A stretch of DNA of 35,797 bases from a virus. Below are positions 1 to 6,702 of this stretch, one piece after another. The stretch's first letter is position 1. The number at the start of each line of letters is the position of its first letter. The stretch lies in the IMG/VR virus record IMGVR_UViG_3300032069_000029, positions 1 to 35,797 of that record; one strand, 5' to 3'. The position numbers and the translations under genes are program-made. The notes under the pieces were generated by a model, which saw nothing but the letters and a program-made list of their open reading frames with translations, did not search any database and was not told where the DNA came from.

Positions 1-123
1 CTGACCTGTTTAGGGCTAACCTGTCTGGGGCTAACCTGTCTGAGGCTAACCTGTCTAGGGCTGACCTGTCTAGGGCTGACCTGTTTAGGGCTAACCTGTC
101 TGGGGCTAACCTGTCTGAGGCTT
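1..123 (+). repeat. Left copy of the 123-bp terminal overlap
   Basis: Bases 1-123 match 35675-35797 at every position except one (C at 110, A at 35784). It lies inside the pentapeptide-repeat gene, and the local period is 75 bp (25 codons), so an overlap shifted by 75 bp is also possible. The 123-bp match is the longest. It indicates contig circularity or direct terminal redundancy. Confidence 0.85.
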
Positions 124-521
124 ACCTGTCTAGGGCTGACCTGTCTGGGGCTGACCTGTCTAGGGCTAAAAATTTTGACATATCAAAATGGGTTCCAGAT
201 TTATATATCCTCAAGAGTCAATCACCAAAGATAAAACTAATCGCATACAAATTACTCAATGCAGATTTAACTTCGCCATATCAGAACTTTCAATATCAAA
301 TTAGGAAAATCTACACCGCAGAAGATTGCGACATCGATGAAACCCACGAATGTGGCAAGGGGTTAAATGTAGCAACCTTGGCTTGGTGTAAGAGAGAAAA
401 AAACGATTCACAAATTATCGTTAAGGTATCCTTCTTGGTTCGGGATATTATTGCCATTCCTTATGCCACAGATGGTAAATTCAGGGTATGTAAATTTAAG
501 GTGGAGGAGAAACTAACATGA
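1..521 (+). CDS. Pentapeptide-repeat protein, C-terminal part (continues from the right end of the window)
   Basis: The frame is open from the left edge (first full codon at base 3) to TGA at 519-521. Residues 1 to about 58 are A(D/N)LSx pentapeptide repeats, which in this superfamily fold as a right-handed quadrilateral beta helix. About 115 non-repeat residues follow, with a [12 protein letters not shown] segment and an [11 protein letters not shown] segment near the C-terminus. The N-terminal part is the gene starting at 35455. Merging the 123-bp end overlap gives a single in-frame gene of 247 codons (246 residues). The stop overlaps the next gene's start (ATGA). Pentapeptide proteins can be DNA mimics, but nothing here proves that role. 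The family assignment is firm; the function is unknown. Confidence 0.85.
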   Translation, partial: DLFRANLSGANLSEANLSRADLSRADLFRANLSGANLSEAYLSRADLSGADLSRAKNFDISKWVPDLYILKSQSPKIKLIAYKLLNADLTSPYQNFQYQIRKIYTAEDCDIDETHECGKGLNVATLAWCKREKNDSQIIVKVSFLVRDIIAIPYATDGKFRVCKFKVEEKLT

Positions 522-1174
522 CACAGGAAGTTTTACAAGTCAAACCTAAGGACATTATCATCGCACAGCCAGAAGTGGCTCTGGCAGAGTGGGTATCTTC
601 ACTGGTTGAGAAATACGCTGCACTAAAAGTAACAGATGAAACTGGCCAGATAGAAGCAACCACCGCTCATGCCGAGATTCACGGCTACTTGAAACAAATC
701 GAAATTGAAAAGTTAAAGGTTACTTCGCCAGCACGTGAGTGGGTGCAGGACATCAATAGCCGGGTACTAAACCTGGTTATCCCCCTAGAGCAACTACGTG
801 ATAAACTCTTATTTGAGCTACAGACATACAGAGATGGTGTTCGCACAGCTCAGGTAAAGGAACAAGCACGTTTGTTGAAATTAGCAGAAAATCGCAAAGA
901 GAGGGCAGAGGCAGCAGGGCGACCAGCACCACTACCAGAAGCTATAGCTCCACTTGTAACTGGCCCACCAAAGTCACTTAAAACTGATATGGGTAATACT
1001 TCATTCAGAACCGACTGGAAGGCCGAGATAATAGATGCTTATAAATTGCCTCGTGAATATCTTATACCCGATGAGACAAAAATCAACGCTATAGTCCGAG
1101 CTTCCAGGGGCTCTATTCAAATCCCAGGCGTAAGAATTTATAGCGTTGAAGTACCTGTAACGAGGGCAAGATGA
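518..1174 (+). CDS. Early recombination-associated coiled-coil protein
   Basis: This is a 218-residue, largely helical and charged protein. Residues about 45-135 are rich in K/E/R/L and probably form a long coiled coil. The last 60 residues hold a compact segment with an [10 protein letters not shown] motif and end in VPVTRAR. It starts with ATG after GTGGAGGAG, overlaps the upstream stop (ATGA), and overlaps the nuclease gene downstream by 4 bp, so all three should be translationally coupled. Similar proteins sit next to annealing-protein/exonuclease pairs in many phages, which suggests an accessory recombination role. I cannot assign a reaction. Confidence 0.8.
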   Translation: MTQEVLQVKPKDIIIAQPEVALAEWVSSLVEKYAALKVTDETGQIEATTAHAEIHGYLKQIEIEKLKVTSPAREWVQDINSRVLNLVIPLEQLRDKLLFELQTYRDGVRTAQVKEQARLLKLAENRKERAEAAGRPAPLPEAIAPLVTGPPKSLKTDMGNTSFRTDWKAEIIDAYKLPREYLIPDETKINAIVRASRGSIQIPGVRIYSVEVPVTRAR

Positions 1175-1764
1175 AATTCCATGATGTACTGATAAACGGC
1201 GAGACCTTCAGCTTACCCTCTGCCACCAGCATTATAGGACTGGCAAGGGACAGGGGGATGCTGGTGGGCGACCAGTGGCTAACATGGTCAGAAGAGACAG
1301 TAGGTTTAGGCAGTCGTATTCATAAGTTGATTGCTTTTATCCTTCAAGGTGCGGTCATTAAACACGAGGAATGGTTTGACTTTGAAGAACCAGCCAGACA
1401 ATGCCTCCGAGCCTTCAGCCGTTGGTGGGATGCAACAAGTTTTAAGCCCAGAGAGGTAGAGTTTGAAGTCTACTCTGTAGCACATGGCTTCGTAGGGCAT
1501 CCCGACACCAGAGGCACAATCAAACAGCACATTGTGCTGGTAGACTGGACTACGGGGGCAATCAATACCGGCAAGAAGATTCAACTCGGCTCTTACTACC
1601 TAGCCTATAAGGAGATGTACCCGAAACGAACCATCTATGAGGGTAGGCTGGTTCACCTGGATAAGAGGACAGGAAATTTTGAGCAGGAGATTCTATCAGA
1701 GTCCGACCTGGTGGGCTATGCAAACGACTTTGTTGAGCTTAAACAGGCGATTGGAGTTATTTAA
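1171..1764 (+). CDS. PD-(D/E)XK exonuclease-like protein (Cas4/RecB/YqaJ type)
   Basis: A 197-residue protein with the ordered landmarks of a PD-(D/E)XK nuclease: GLGSRIHKLI near residue 46 (helical motif), EVEFEV near 95, a metal-binding Asp in GHPDTRG near 110, then LVDWTTG near 123 and QLGSYYLAYKEM near 138 (the usual Q-x3-Y helix). Family members degrade one strand of double-stranded DNA ends to give the annealing protein its substrate. One oddity is that the core strand reads DWTTG where most members read DWKT; nearby lysines in NTGKK could compensate. It lies two genes upstream of the annealing protein, as in lambda-Red-like cassettes. Confidence 0.72.
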   Translation: MKFHDVLINGETFSLPSATSIIGLARDRGMLVGDQWLTWSEETVGLGSRIHKLIAFILQGAVIKHEEWFDFEEPARQCLRAFSRWWDATSFKPREVEFEVYSVAHGFVGHPDTRGTIKQHIVLVDWTTGAINTGKKIQLGSYYLAYKEMYPKRTIYEGRLVHLDKRTGNFEQEILSESDLVGYANDFVELKQAIGVI

Positions 1765-2051
1765 TGCCAGTAAAAGCGCAAGTTCTCAAGGGTGCTTTAC
1801 TACCTGCTCATCGGGAAGCAGGGATTGAACTCCACGAACTAGACGACCATTTGCTGGTATTACTATGTAAAGGTAAAGTTATAGCCATCTATTCCGCCAC
1901 TGGTGCCAAAGTGAGTGAGATACAAAGAGATGCTACGGAATGGTTAAAGAAAAAATTAATAAACGAAGGAGGAAAACATGGCACAACAAAAACAGACAAA
2001 GGCAAAACCAAAGGCCGAAGCGGCTTCGGGCAAGGCGGTCACACCTTATAG
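1764..2051 (+). CDS. Small early protein of unknown function
   Basis: A 95-residue protein whose start overlaps the nuclease stop (TAATG). Residues 1-70 look like a small alpha/beta fold (beta-rich LLVLLCKGKVIAIYS, then a charged helix). The last 25 residues are Lys/Gly-rich and come from a 74-bp overlap with the next gene in another frame, so the tail composition may reflect the overlapping gene. The ribosome binding site of the next gene lies inside it. No family recognised. Confidence 0.65.
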   Translation: MPVKAQVLKGALLPAHREAGIELHELDDHLLVLLCKGKVIAIYSATGAKVSEIQRDATEWLKKKLINEGGKHGTTKTDKGKTKGRSGFGQGGHTL

Positions 2052-3069
2052 GGCGCAGGCATTACAGGCACTCCCCGAAAGGCTTGCTGAATTACAGGCA
2101 CAGAAACACTATATCGAGATGGTAGAGGGTATCTATGCTCTGCTGATGGTCGAAGGTATAGACTATATCAATCCCCTGGGAACAAGTGGCAAGCCGATTT
2201 TCCCTAAGCCGATGCTCACTAAAAATGGCGTGTCACTGCTTCGCCTTTATCTCGACTTACAATTTGCTTCCCCTAACGTTGAGGATGGATGTGATTTCTC
2301 TATCAGAGAACAACCTATCATCCGTTACAGGATAAGAACCGATATTTATGATAGGCAGGGACGGCTATTGGGAAGCGGTTTGGGTATGTGTTCATCCATG
2401 GAGGCTAAATATCGGTATCGCTGGCTCACCTCGCAACAGTTACCAGCCGATATGAAGGTTGGTTTTACCAAGCTCTTCAAGAAAACTGACCCGAAAACCG
2501 GGGAGGTCAGGGAAGTTGAATCCATCGACCAGGAGAAGTGGATTGCTGCACATGGTGTTGGCTCTGCCCGGTGGACGAAATTTGGCATACAGGTAAGGGT
2601 GGATAATCCAGATGTCTACGACCAGGAGAATACTATCCTCTCACAAGCTAAAAAGAGGTCTGAGGCTGATGGGACAAAGTTGGTTACTGGCGCCGGGCGT
2701 ATCTTCCTTATTGGCCGTGAGGCTGACCAGGCAGTCTCTAAAGTAACCGAGACCAGGGTCGATACAGAGGAAGTTGCGGAAGGTGAGTTCAAAGAAGTAG
2801 AGACTGCCGAGGAACAAGCCGAGGAACAAGCCGAGGAACAAGCCGAGGAGTATAATGTCTACCGTGAGACCTTGAAAGACATGATGGTAAAGGCTGGTTT
2901 TACTACACCAGATGGGCAACTTGACCTTATCCGTTTTAAGAAGTTGCTTCAAGAACAATACAAGGTCAATAACGTCAACTTGCTAGATGAAGCAGGTCGC
3001 AAGAAGCTCCTTAACCAAATGGCAGACTTTGTTGCGGTTGCTGGGGAAGGTAACCAGAAGCCCCTGTGA
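1978..3069 (+). CDS. Single-strand annealing protein-like recombinase (RecT/Erf-type role)
   Basis: A 363-residue protein starting at ATG after AACGAAGGAGGAAAAC. Landmarks shared with phage annealing proteins are GIDYINPLGTSGKPIFPKP (residues about 58-76), a strand-rich RTDIYDRQGRLLGSG, then CSSMEAKYRYRW near residue 140 and NTILSQAKKRSEADG near residue 220. A Glu-rich linker (EEQA three times, from a 12-bp DNA repeat near 2810-2850) separates this core from a small helical C-terminal domain. Family members pair complementary single strands and cooperate with the exonuclease encoded just upstream. The assignment rests on motif pattern and context; the exact SSAP family is uncertain. Confidence 0.65.
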   Translation: MAQQKQTKAKPKAEAASGKAVTPYRAQALQALPERLAELQAQKHYIEMVEGIYALLMVEGIDYINPLGTSGKPIFPKPMLTKNGVSLLRLYLDLQFASPNVEDGCDFSIREQPIIRYRIRTDIYDRQGRLLGSGLGMCSSMEAKYRYRWLTSQQLPADMKVGFTKLFKKTDPKTGEVREVESIDQEKWIAAHGVGSARWTKFGIQVRVDNPDVYDQENTILSQAKKRSEADGTKLVTGAGRIFLIGREADQAVSKVTETRVDTEEVAEGEFKEVETAEEQAEEQAEEQAEEYNVYRETLKDMMVKAGFTTPDGQLDLIRFKKLLQEQYKVNNVNLLDEAGRKKLLNQMADFVAVAGEGNQKPL

Positions 3070-3120
3070 GGCCCTGTGGCTTCGCTGAGAGGGCAGTAAA
3101 AAGAAAAGGAGGGGGATTAT

Positions 3121-3447
3121 ATGCCAGACAAGGCGGACAGGACAACGGATAGGAGCGATATGAAATCAGTTAAGGAAATCCTGAAATACCTTGATAAGAG
3201 TGAAGGGGAAGACCTTATCAGGCAGGTACTTCGTGAAGCTCCTATCCGTCTACCTAATAGCGACTGGGACGAGAATGACCCCCGTGAGATGATTGATTTC
3301 CCTGTAAGCGATGTTTGGTTGGATGACTTTCACCGCCGGGGTATGACGCCAAGACACTCATCCAATTACAGAGGCACACGACCTGATTATAAAGCGTTCT
3401 ATCTCAGGAACAGGAAAGGCCAGCAATCTCGTGGAGTTGAGATGTGA
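3121..3447 (+). CDS. Early protein of unknown function
   Basis: A 108-residue acidic/polar protein with a strong ribosome binding site (AAAAGGAGGGGG). The middle carries a DWDENDPREMIDFP stretch, and the C-terminus is basic (FYLRNRKGQQSRG). The 51-bp gap before it holds a GCCCT...AGGGC hairpin (about 3072-3096). It sits between the annealing protein and the RepA-like ATPase, so a role in DNA metabolism is plausible but not shown. No family recognised. Confidence 0.7.
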   Translation: MPDKADRTTDRSDMKSVKEILKYLDKSEGEDLIRQVLREAPIRLPNSDWDENDPREMIDFPVSDVWLDDFHRRGMTPRHSSNYRGTRPDYKAFYLRNRKGQQSRGVEM

Positions 3448-3507
3448 CACCTTACTTTCAGGACAAGTGGGCAAACGCTGTAGCCAGGAAGTCATGGAGT
3501 TGAAAAT

Positions 3508-4755
3508 TTGAGTATTCCTAAAGTGGAAACACGTGGCAACATTTTTCACCTGACATGGGCCGAGAAACAATTAACTTGCATTGTATCAAGATTAACGACC
3601 CACTCAGACCGTGTTACTTGTGAGCTTCTATTTAAGACTACTGACCCACTTTACCACGAATATATACTGCACACGGCATTTAACCTGGTTGCTGGTAGAA
3701 GCAGGCCGGTACTTGCCGACCAACTTGTCTCAGCCTATGATAAACTGGATAAAATCCAGGCCGATAACATCGTTGAACAGCTATGCTTCAAAGTGCTCGA
3801 ACTGTATCGGGCGGGAGAACCAGTCATCGAGCTTATGAACAGTGAGGAAGTGCATCCCACACAATATAAGGTTTACCCGCTTATCGCTGAGAACGAGATT
3901 AATGTCATCTACGGAGAGGGAGGAACTGGTAAGTCACTTCTCGCCATGGTGCTCTCCATTATAATTCAATTGCCGTGGAAGGAAAACACATTGGGATTCG
4001 AATCCCCCAGAATGGGTAGAATTCTCTGGTTAGATTGGGAAACCTCAGAAAACACAGCCAGGAGAAATCTCAAGCTACTCACTAAAGGTTTTGGCTTAGC
4101 TCCTAATTTTTTTATAGCGTACCGCCGTTGTAACCAACCATTACCGTCAGACTTGGAAGCGGTACAGAACCTTTGCCTTGAGCACAGCATAGACACAGTA
4201 ATTATAGATTCAGCCGGGCTGGCTTGCGGTGGTGATATGAACAAGGCGGAGTTTGCCAATACCTTCTTTGCTGCCCTTCGTTCCCTTAACGTTACCAGCA
4301 TTATAATTTCCCACTTGAGCAAAGAGGCTATGCAGCGCAATGTTAAGAGGAGAACCCCGATAGGTTCAATTTATTTTTTCAATCAGCCGAGGAATATATG
4401 GGAGTGTAAGACGGTACAAGAACCCGGCGCTAATACCTTGACTCTTGGGCTATTCCACACTAAGTGCAACATTGATAAGAAGGCGTCACCCATGGCTTTC
4501 ATTTTTACTTTTGCGAAGGATGAGATTATTGTTACCCCAGACAACCCCAAGACCATACCTGAGTTCTCAAGTGAGATGTCATTATCGTTGCAGATACTAG
4601 AGTGCCTAAAGACCGAGGCTTTAACTAGAGCCGAAATAGCCACTATGCTCAATGCTAAAGAGGACTCAATCAAAAGAACTTTAACTAGACTCCATCAACA
4701 AGAGAAGATTGTTCGTTTACCTGACCAGAAATGGGGATTAAGTTATCACAGTTGA
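3508..4755 (+). CDS. RepA/DnaB-like AAA ATPase (AAA_25 type) with C-terminal winged helix
   Basis: A 415-residue protein. The RecA-like core has Walker A GEGGTGKS at residues 136-143, an ILWLDWET strand near 171-178 and Walker B TVIIDS at 229-234. This is the layout of hexameric RepA/RadA-like helicases of plasmids and phages. Residues about 350-412 form a winged-helix domain (LTRAEIATMLNAKEDSIKRT) that could bind DNA. Residues 1-110 are family-specific. The start chosen is TTG at 3508, with GGAG at about 3495. It is the only replication-type protein seen and is followed by a TGTCCCC repeat cluster that could be its binding region. Role as replication initiator/helicase is inferred; a RadA-like recombination role is the alternative. 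Confidence 0.8.
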   Translation: MSIPKVETRGNIFHLTWAEKQLTCIVSRLTTHSDRVTCELLFKTTDPLYHEYILHTAFNLVAGRSRPVLADQLVSAYDKLDKIQADNIVEQLCFKVLELYRAGEPVIELMNSEEVHPTQYKVYPLIAENEINVIYGEGGTGKSLLAMVLSIIIQLPWKENTLGFESPRMGRILWLDWETSENTARRNLKLLTKGFGLAPNFFIAYRRCNQPLPSDLEAVQNLCLEHSIDTVIIDSAGLACGGDMNKAEFANTFFAALRSLNVTSIIISHLSKEAMQRNVKRRTPIGSIYFFNQPRNIWECKTVQEPGANTLTLGLFHTKCNIDKKASPMAFIFTFAKDEIIVTPDNPKTIPEFSSEMSLSLQILECLKTEALTRAEIATMLNAKEDSIKRTLTRLHQQEKIVRLPDQKWGLSYHS

Positions 4756-4771
4756 AACAGAGGGAATTAAC

Positions 4772-5011
4772 ATGAAGATTGATTTAAACGAGGTGTCCCC
4801 TTTGTCCCCTGAAATTAGCTACAAAAGGGACAAGGGGACAAAACAGAAGGGACTGTCCCCTCTGGAATTTAAGGGGACATTTTCAGCAGTAGGGGGGCAG
4901 GGGAGGGACATACAAGTTCTAAGTATGTCCCCTGTCCCCTGTGTCCCTTCTTGGCTCTTGCTCGGATTGTTCTTCTCCCTCTTTAATAACCTCATGGATA
5001 ATAGATACTAA
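4772..5011 (+). CDS. Possible small protein read through the TGTCCCC repeat cluster
   Basis: A 79-codon frame with an AGAGGGAATTAAC leader. Its sequence is biased (SPLSPE, KRDKGTKQKG, MSPVPCVPS) because it reads through the TGTCCCC/GGGGACA repeats, and it overlaps the convergent gene ending at 4919 by about 90 bp. The well-placed start argues for translation. The odd composition argues that the DNA is primarily a repeat/origin or terminator region. Treat as doubtful. Confidence 0.4.
   Translation: MKIDLNEVSPLSPEISYKRDKGTKQKGLSPLEFKGTFSAVGGQGRDIQVLSMSPVPCVPSWLLLGLFFSLFNNLMDNRY
4794..4947. repeat. Cluster of TGTCCCC motifs in both orientations (possible origin iterons)
   Basis: About ten copies of TGTCCCC or its complement occur in 154 bp. 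Full direct copies begin at 4794, 4803, 4854, 4926 and 4933, with a 6-base copy at 4942. Full inverted copies lie at 4834 and 4873, with 6-base copies at 4827 and 4905. The cluster sits just after the RepA-like gene and exactly where the two early units converge. Candidate roles are an initiator-binding origin or a hairpin-rich bidirectional terminator. Confidence 0.6.
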
Positions 5012-5533
5012 ATCAAAATCCTCTGTCGCCCTTGTTGCTGCCCATGCTGCCCCTGTTGCCCTTGCTGCTGCCCATGCTGCCCCTGTTGCTGCCCATGCTA
5101 CCCTTGCTGCTGCCCATGCTGCCTCTGCACTTCTATCCTGATTAGTTATCCACCTCATCGCCCAACTGTGTAATTGATTGACTTTCATGGCAGATAGAAT
5201 GGCGATTTTTATTCGTTGATTTGTGGACAGGACTGGAGTGGGAATTACCTTCACAGTAGTCAGGGTTTTACATCCCGACTTCGTGCTGTCATCAACTACA
5301 ATCCTGTTTGTTGTAGCCTCCCACAGTTGCATGGTTTCAGGGTCATAGTTACCATGTATAGGGTTCATAAGCACGGCTAAATAGGGATCAATGTAGCAAT
5401 GAAAAACTTCATCAGAGCAAAAAGCAATCCCCTTTTTCCTAATTCGATGGGTAACATTTTCCCCCCATTTGGTCTCGCCCTCCTCTCCCCTTCGTGTGTA
5501 ACCATCCTGATTTGTAATTTTATAGACTTTCAT
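4919..5533 (-). CDS. Phage accessory protein with Ala/Trp-rich repeat domain
   Basis: A 204-residue protein. Residues 1-125 form a globular domain with KWGENVTHRIRKKG, CYIDPYLAVLMNPIH and a C-x-TLTTV segment, a pattern I recognise from uncharacterised phage proteins. Residues about 134-170 are a low-complexity repeat alternating AAWAA with R/T (DNA repeat near 5035-5125), and an acidic tail follows. It has an AGGAGATTGAG leader and is the last gene of the leftward early unit. Its 3' end runs into the TGTCCCC cluster. The repeated (A)AWAA pattern would make an amphipathic helix with tryptophan on regular faces. Function unknown. Confidence 0.75.
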   Translation of the reverse strand: MKVYKITNQDGYTRRGEEGETKWGENVTHRIRKKGIAFCSDEVFHCYIDPYLAVLMNPIHGNYDPETMQLWEATTNRIVVDDSTKSGCKTLTTVKVIPTPVLSTNQRIKIAILSAMKVNQLHSWAMRWITNQDRSAEAAWAAARVAWAATGAAWAAARATGAAWAATRATEDFDLVSIIHEVIKEGEEQSEQEPRRDTGDRGHT

Positions 5534-5551
5534 CTCAATCTCCTCTCTATC

Positions 5552-5734
5552 TTATTTGAACTTCTTTTGTTGCTGCAGCATTTGTTCTATATGCCGCTCC
5601 CTATCAACCAACATCTGTAGGTTTTCAGTCAACCATTGAGCCATGGTTGCACCTTGATATATAGCGATGGAACGGCACTCTCTCCATAGCTGCCTCGGAA
5701 TTTTCTTCTTAACCTCCCGAATGTCAACATCCAT
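5552..5734 (-). CDS. Small ribbon-helix-helix-like DNA-binding protein
   Basis: A 60-residue protein. An N-terminal beta-like stretch (VDIREVKKKIPRQ) is followed by two helices, LWRECRSIAIYQG and TMAQWLTENLQMLVDRE. That is the strand-helix-helix pattern of Arc/MetJ-type repressors, which act as dimers on operator DNA. The C-terminus is basic and Gln-rich. It overlaps the upstream gene by 11 bp. It is a candidate regulator of the phage's own promoters. Family call is by pattern only. Confidence 0.6.
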   Translation of the reverse strand: MDVDIREVKKKIPRQLWRECRSIAIYQGATMAQWLTENLQMLVDRERHIEQMLQQQKKFK

Positions 5735-5975
5735 GTTTCACCTCCTCTGTTTTGTCAGGGATAATTAGATCAAGCAACTTGTGTAATCTCTCAAGCTCGA
5801 GCATTGCTTGAAGATGGATTACTTTACACTGCCAGTCCAAAGCAGAGAGCCTGGCATCCTCAATTACGGCTTCCTTGAATGCTCTCAGTGCCTTTTCATT
5901 CCTGGTAGCTGCTAGAGCTACAGTCCTGGCTTCTCGGCTATCAGGATATTGCAATACTAAGATTGGGTTTTTCAT
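5724..5975 (-). CDS. Small helical early protein
   Basis: An 83-residue, mostly helical protein starting at the ATG at 5975, preceded by GAAAGGAGAATAAG. A frame extending to 6008 lacks a ribosome binding site and reads through the previous gene. The start overlaps the previous stop (ATGA). It contains Ala/Leu/Glu-rich helices (ALRAFKEAVIEDARL, LQAMLELERLHKLLDL). No family recognised. Confidence 0.7.
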   Translation of the reverse strand: MKNPILVLQYPDSREARTVALAATRNEKALRAFKEAVIEDARLSALDWQCKVIHLQAMLELERLHKLLDLIIPDKTEEVKHGC

Positions 5976-6202
5976 CTTATTCTCCTTTCTATCTCTTTGA
6001 AAGCACAATCAACGCACTGATGTATAGGTTTTGGTGTGGTCTGCTTATAATAGAACAACATACCAGGTGCTAGTACCTTCCCACAATCAACACACTTTGT
6101 GCCTGACCACTCTTCCCGGTTGGCTTTACAATCTCTGTGTTCGCAAGCATTTTGGCAAACTACCTTTTCATCTTTGATGTCTGGTACTATGTAGTAACCC
6201 AT
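5972..6202 (-). CDS. Small zinc-binding protein
   Basis: A 76-residue protein with cysteines in CQNACEHRDC and CVDCGKVL, and a final CVDC. The last two pairs are spaced like a treble-clef or zinc-ribbon site. Its leader is ACAGGAGAGGAGATTGAG. It is the second gene of the leftward early unit, 39 bp after the first. Such proteins often bind nucleic acid or a host enzyme; no specific role can be assigned. Confidence 0.7.
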   Translation of the reverse strand: MGYYIVPDIKDEKVVCQNACEHRDCKANREEWSGTKCVDCGKVLAPGMLFYYKQTTPKPIHQCVDCAFKEIERRIR

Positions 6203-6220
6203 CTCAATCTCCTCTCCTGT

Positions 6221-6261
6221 TTAAAACAAAAACTCCACGGACTAGCATAATCCGTGGAGTT
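6221..6261 (-). terminator. Rho-independent terminator/attenuator after the first leftward gene
   Basis: On the minus strand an 11-bp perfect stem (AACTCCACGGA with its complement, 6251-6261 and 6231-6241) with a 9-base loop is followed directly by TTTGTTTTAA. The stem includes the last codons and the loop holds the TAG stop of the 6242-6487 gene. Four more genes follow in the same direction without a visible promoter, so it probably leaks or is antiterminated. Confidence 0.75.
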
Positions 6262-6487
6262 CATAAACCTCTACGCGGGTATCTCCAGCGTAGAAGTAGC
6301 GGTGCAATGAGCACCACCGCATGACTTCCGCCTCGGTGCGGAAGCCACCGATGCGTCGGGCTGCCAGCCCATGCAGCCCGACATGGAGGTTGTGCTCTGG
6401 CAAGCGCAACCTCTTAATCTCTTCGTGGCGTCCCACCACAAAGGCAGCACGCCCGTATGGGCGCGAAACCGATTTGACTACTGTCAT
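6242..6487 (-). CDS. First gene of the leftward early unit, unknown function
   Basis: An 81-residue basic protein. I chose the ATG at 6487 because AAAAGGAGGTAAAGGA precedes it; a longer frame to 6520 would start inside the promoter. The predicted transcript start (about 6502) leaves a leader of only about 15 bases. It is Arg/His-rich (SRPYGRAAFVVGRHEEIKRL, HGLAARRIGGFR), which would suit nucleic-acid or acidic-protein binding. No family recognised. As the promoter-proximal gene it should be the most abundant early product of this unit. Confidence 0.7.
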   Translation of the reverse strand: MTVVKSVSRPYGRAAFVVGRHEEIKRLRLPEHNLHVGLHGLAARRIGGFRTEAEVMRWCSLHRYFYAGDTRVEVYELHGLC

Positions 6488-6508
6488 TCCTTTACCTCCT
6501 TTTGCACT

Positions 6509-6537
6509 ACTATACACCACTATACACCACCTGTCAA
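6509..6537 (-). promoter_or_regulatory. Strong leftward sigma70-like early promoter
   Basis: On the minus strand the -35 box is TTGACA (6532-6537, perfect consensus), the spacer is 17 bp and the -10 box is TATAGT (6509-6514). The -35 box lies at the edge of the 77-bp inverted repeat, so the paired 22-bp-spaced boxes sit immediately upstream. Confidence 0.8.
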
Positions 6538-6607
6538 GCCCCCTGCTATATGATACCGTGTAAAAGAGTACAGGATACCGTGTAAAATCGTATCTGTAAA
6601 AAATAAA
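6531..6607 (+). repeat. Left copy of the 77-bp inverted repeat (control element)
   Basis: This segment equals the reverse complement of 34298-34374 except for one base (C at 6546). It contains a -35 hexamer, two GATACCGTGTAAAA boxes and an A-rich end. It separates the leftward early promoter from the rightward pyrE promoter. Confidence 0.9.
6552..6587 (+). promoter_or_regulatory. Paired GATACCGTGTAAAA boxes, 22-bp period
   Basis: Two identical 14-base boxes start at 6552 and 6574. The 22-bp period is close to two helical turns, so a bound protein would sit on one DNA face. The boxes lie just upstream of the leftward -35 box, an activator-like position, though repression is possible. Confidence 0.7.
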
Positions 6608-6653
6608 TTAGCTGGTTAGTATCAAAAATAGGCGAAAAAACAGTTAAAAATGG

Positions 6654-6682
6654 TTGATACCTGACAACTAGTAAGGTACAAT
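6654..6682 (+). promoter_or_regulatory. Rightward promoter for pyrE
   Basis: TTGATA (6654-6659), a 17-bp spacer and TACAAT (6677-6682) give a good sigma70-like promoter. The predicted start is close to the pyrE ribosome binding site, so the leader is very short. Confidence 0.65.
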
Positions 6683-6702
6683 ATAAACAGGTGAGTTGTA
6701 TA

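Noticed and set aside
3444-3503. A 19-residue GTG-started frame reading MTPYFQDKWANAVARKSWS in the gap before the RepA-like gene
   Set aside because: The start resembles the first residues of some phage DNA methylases, so it could be a deletion scar, but it is too short and unsupported to call a gene.
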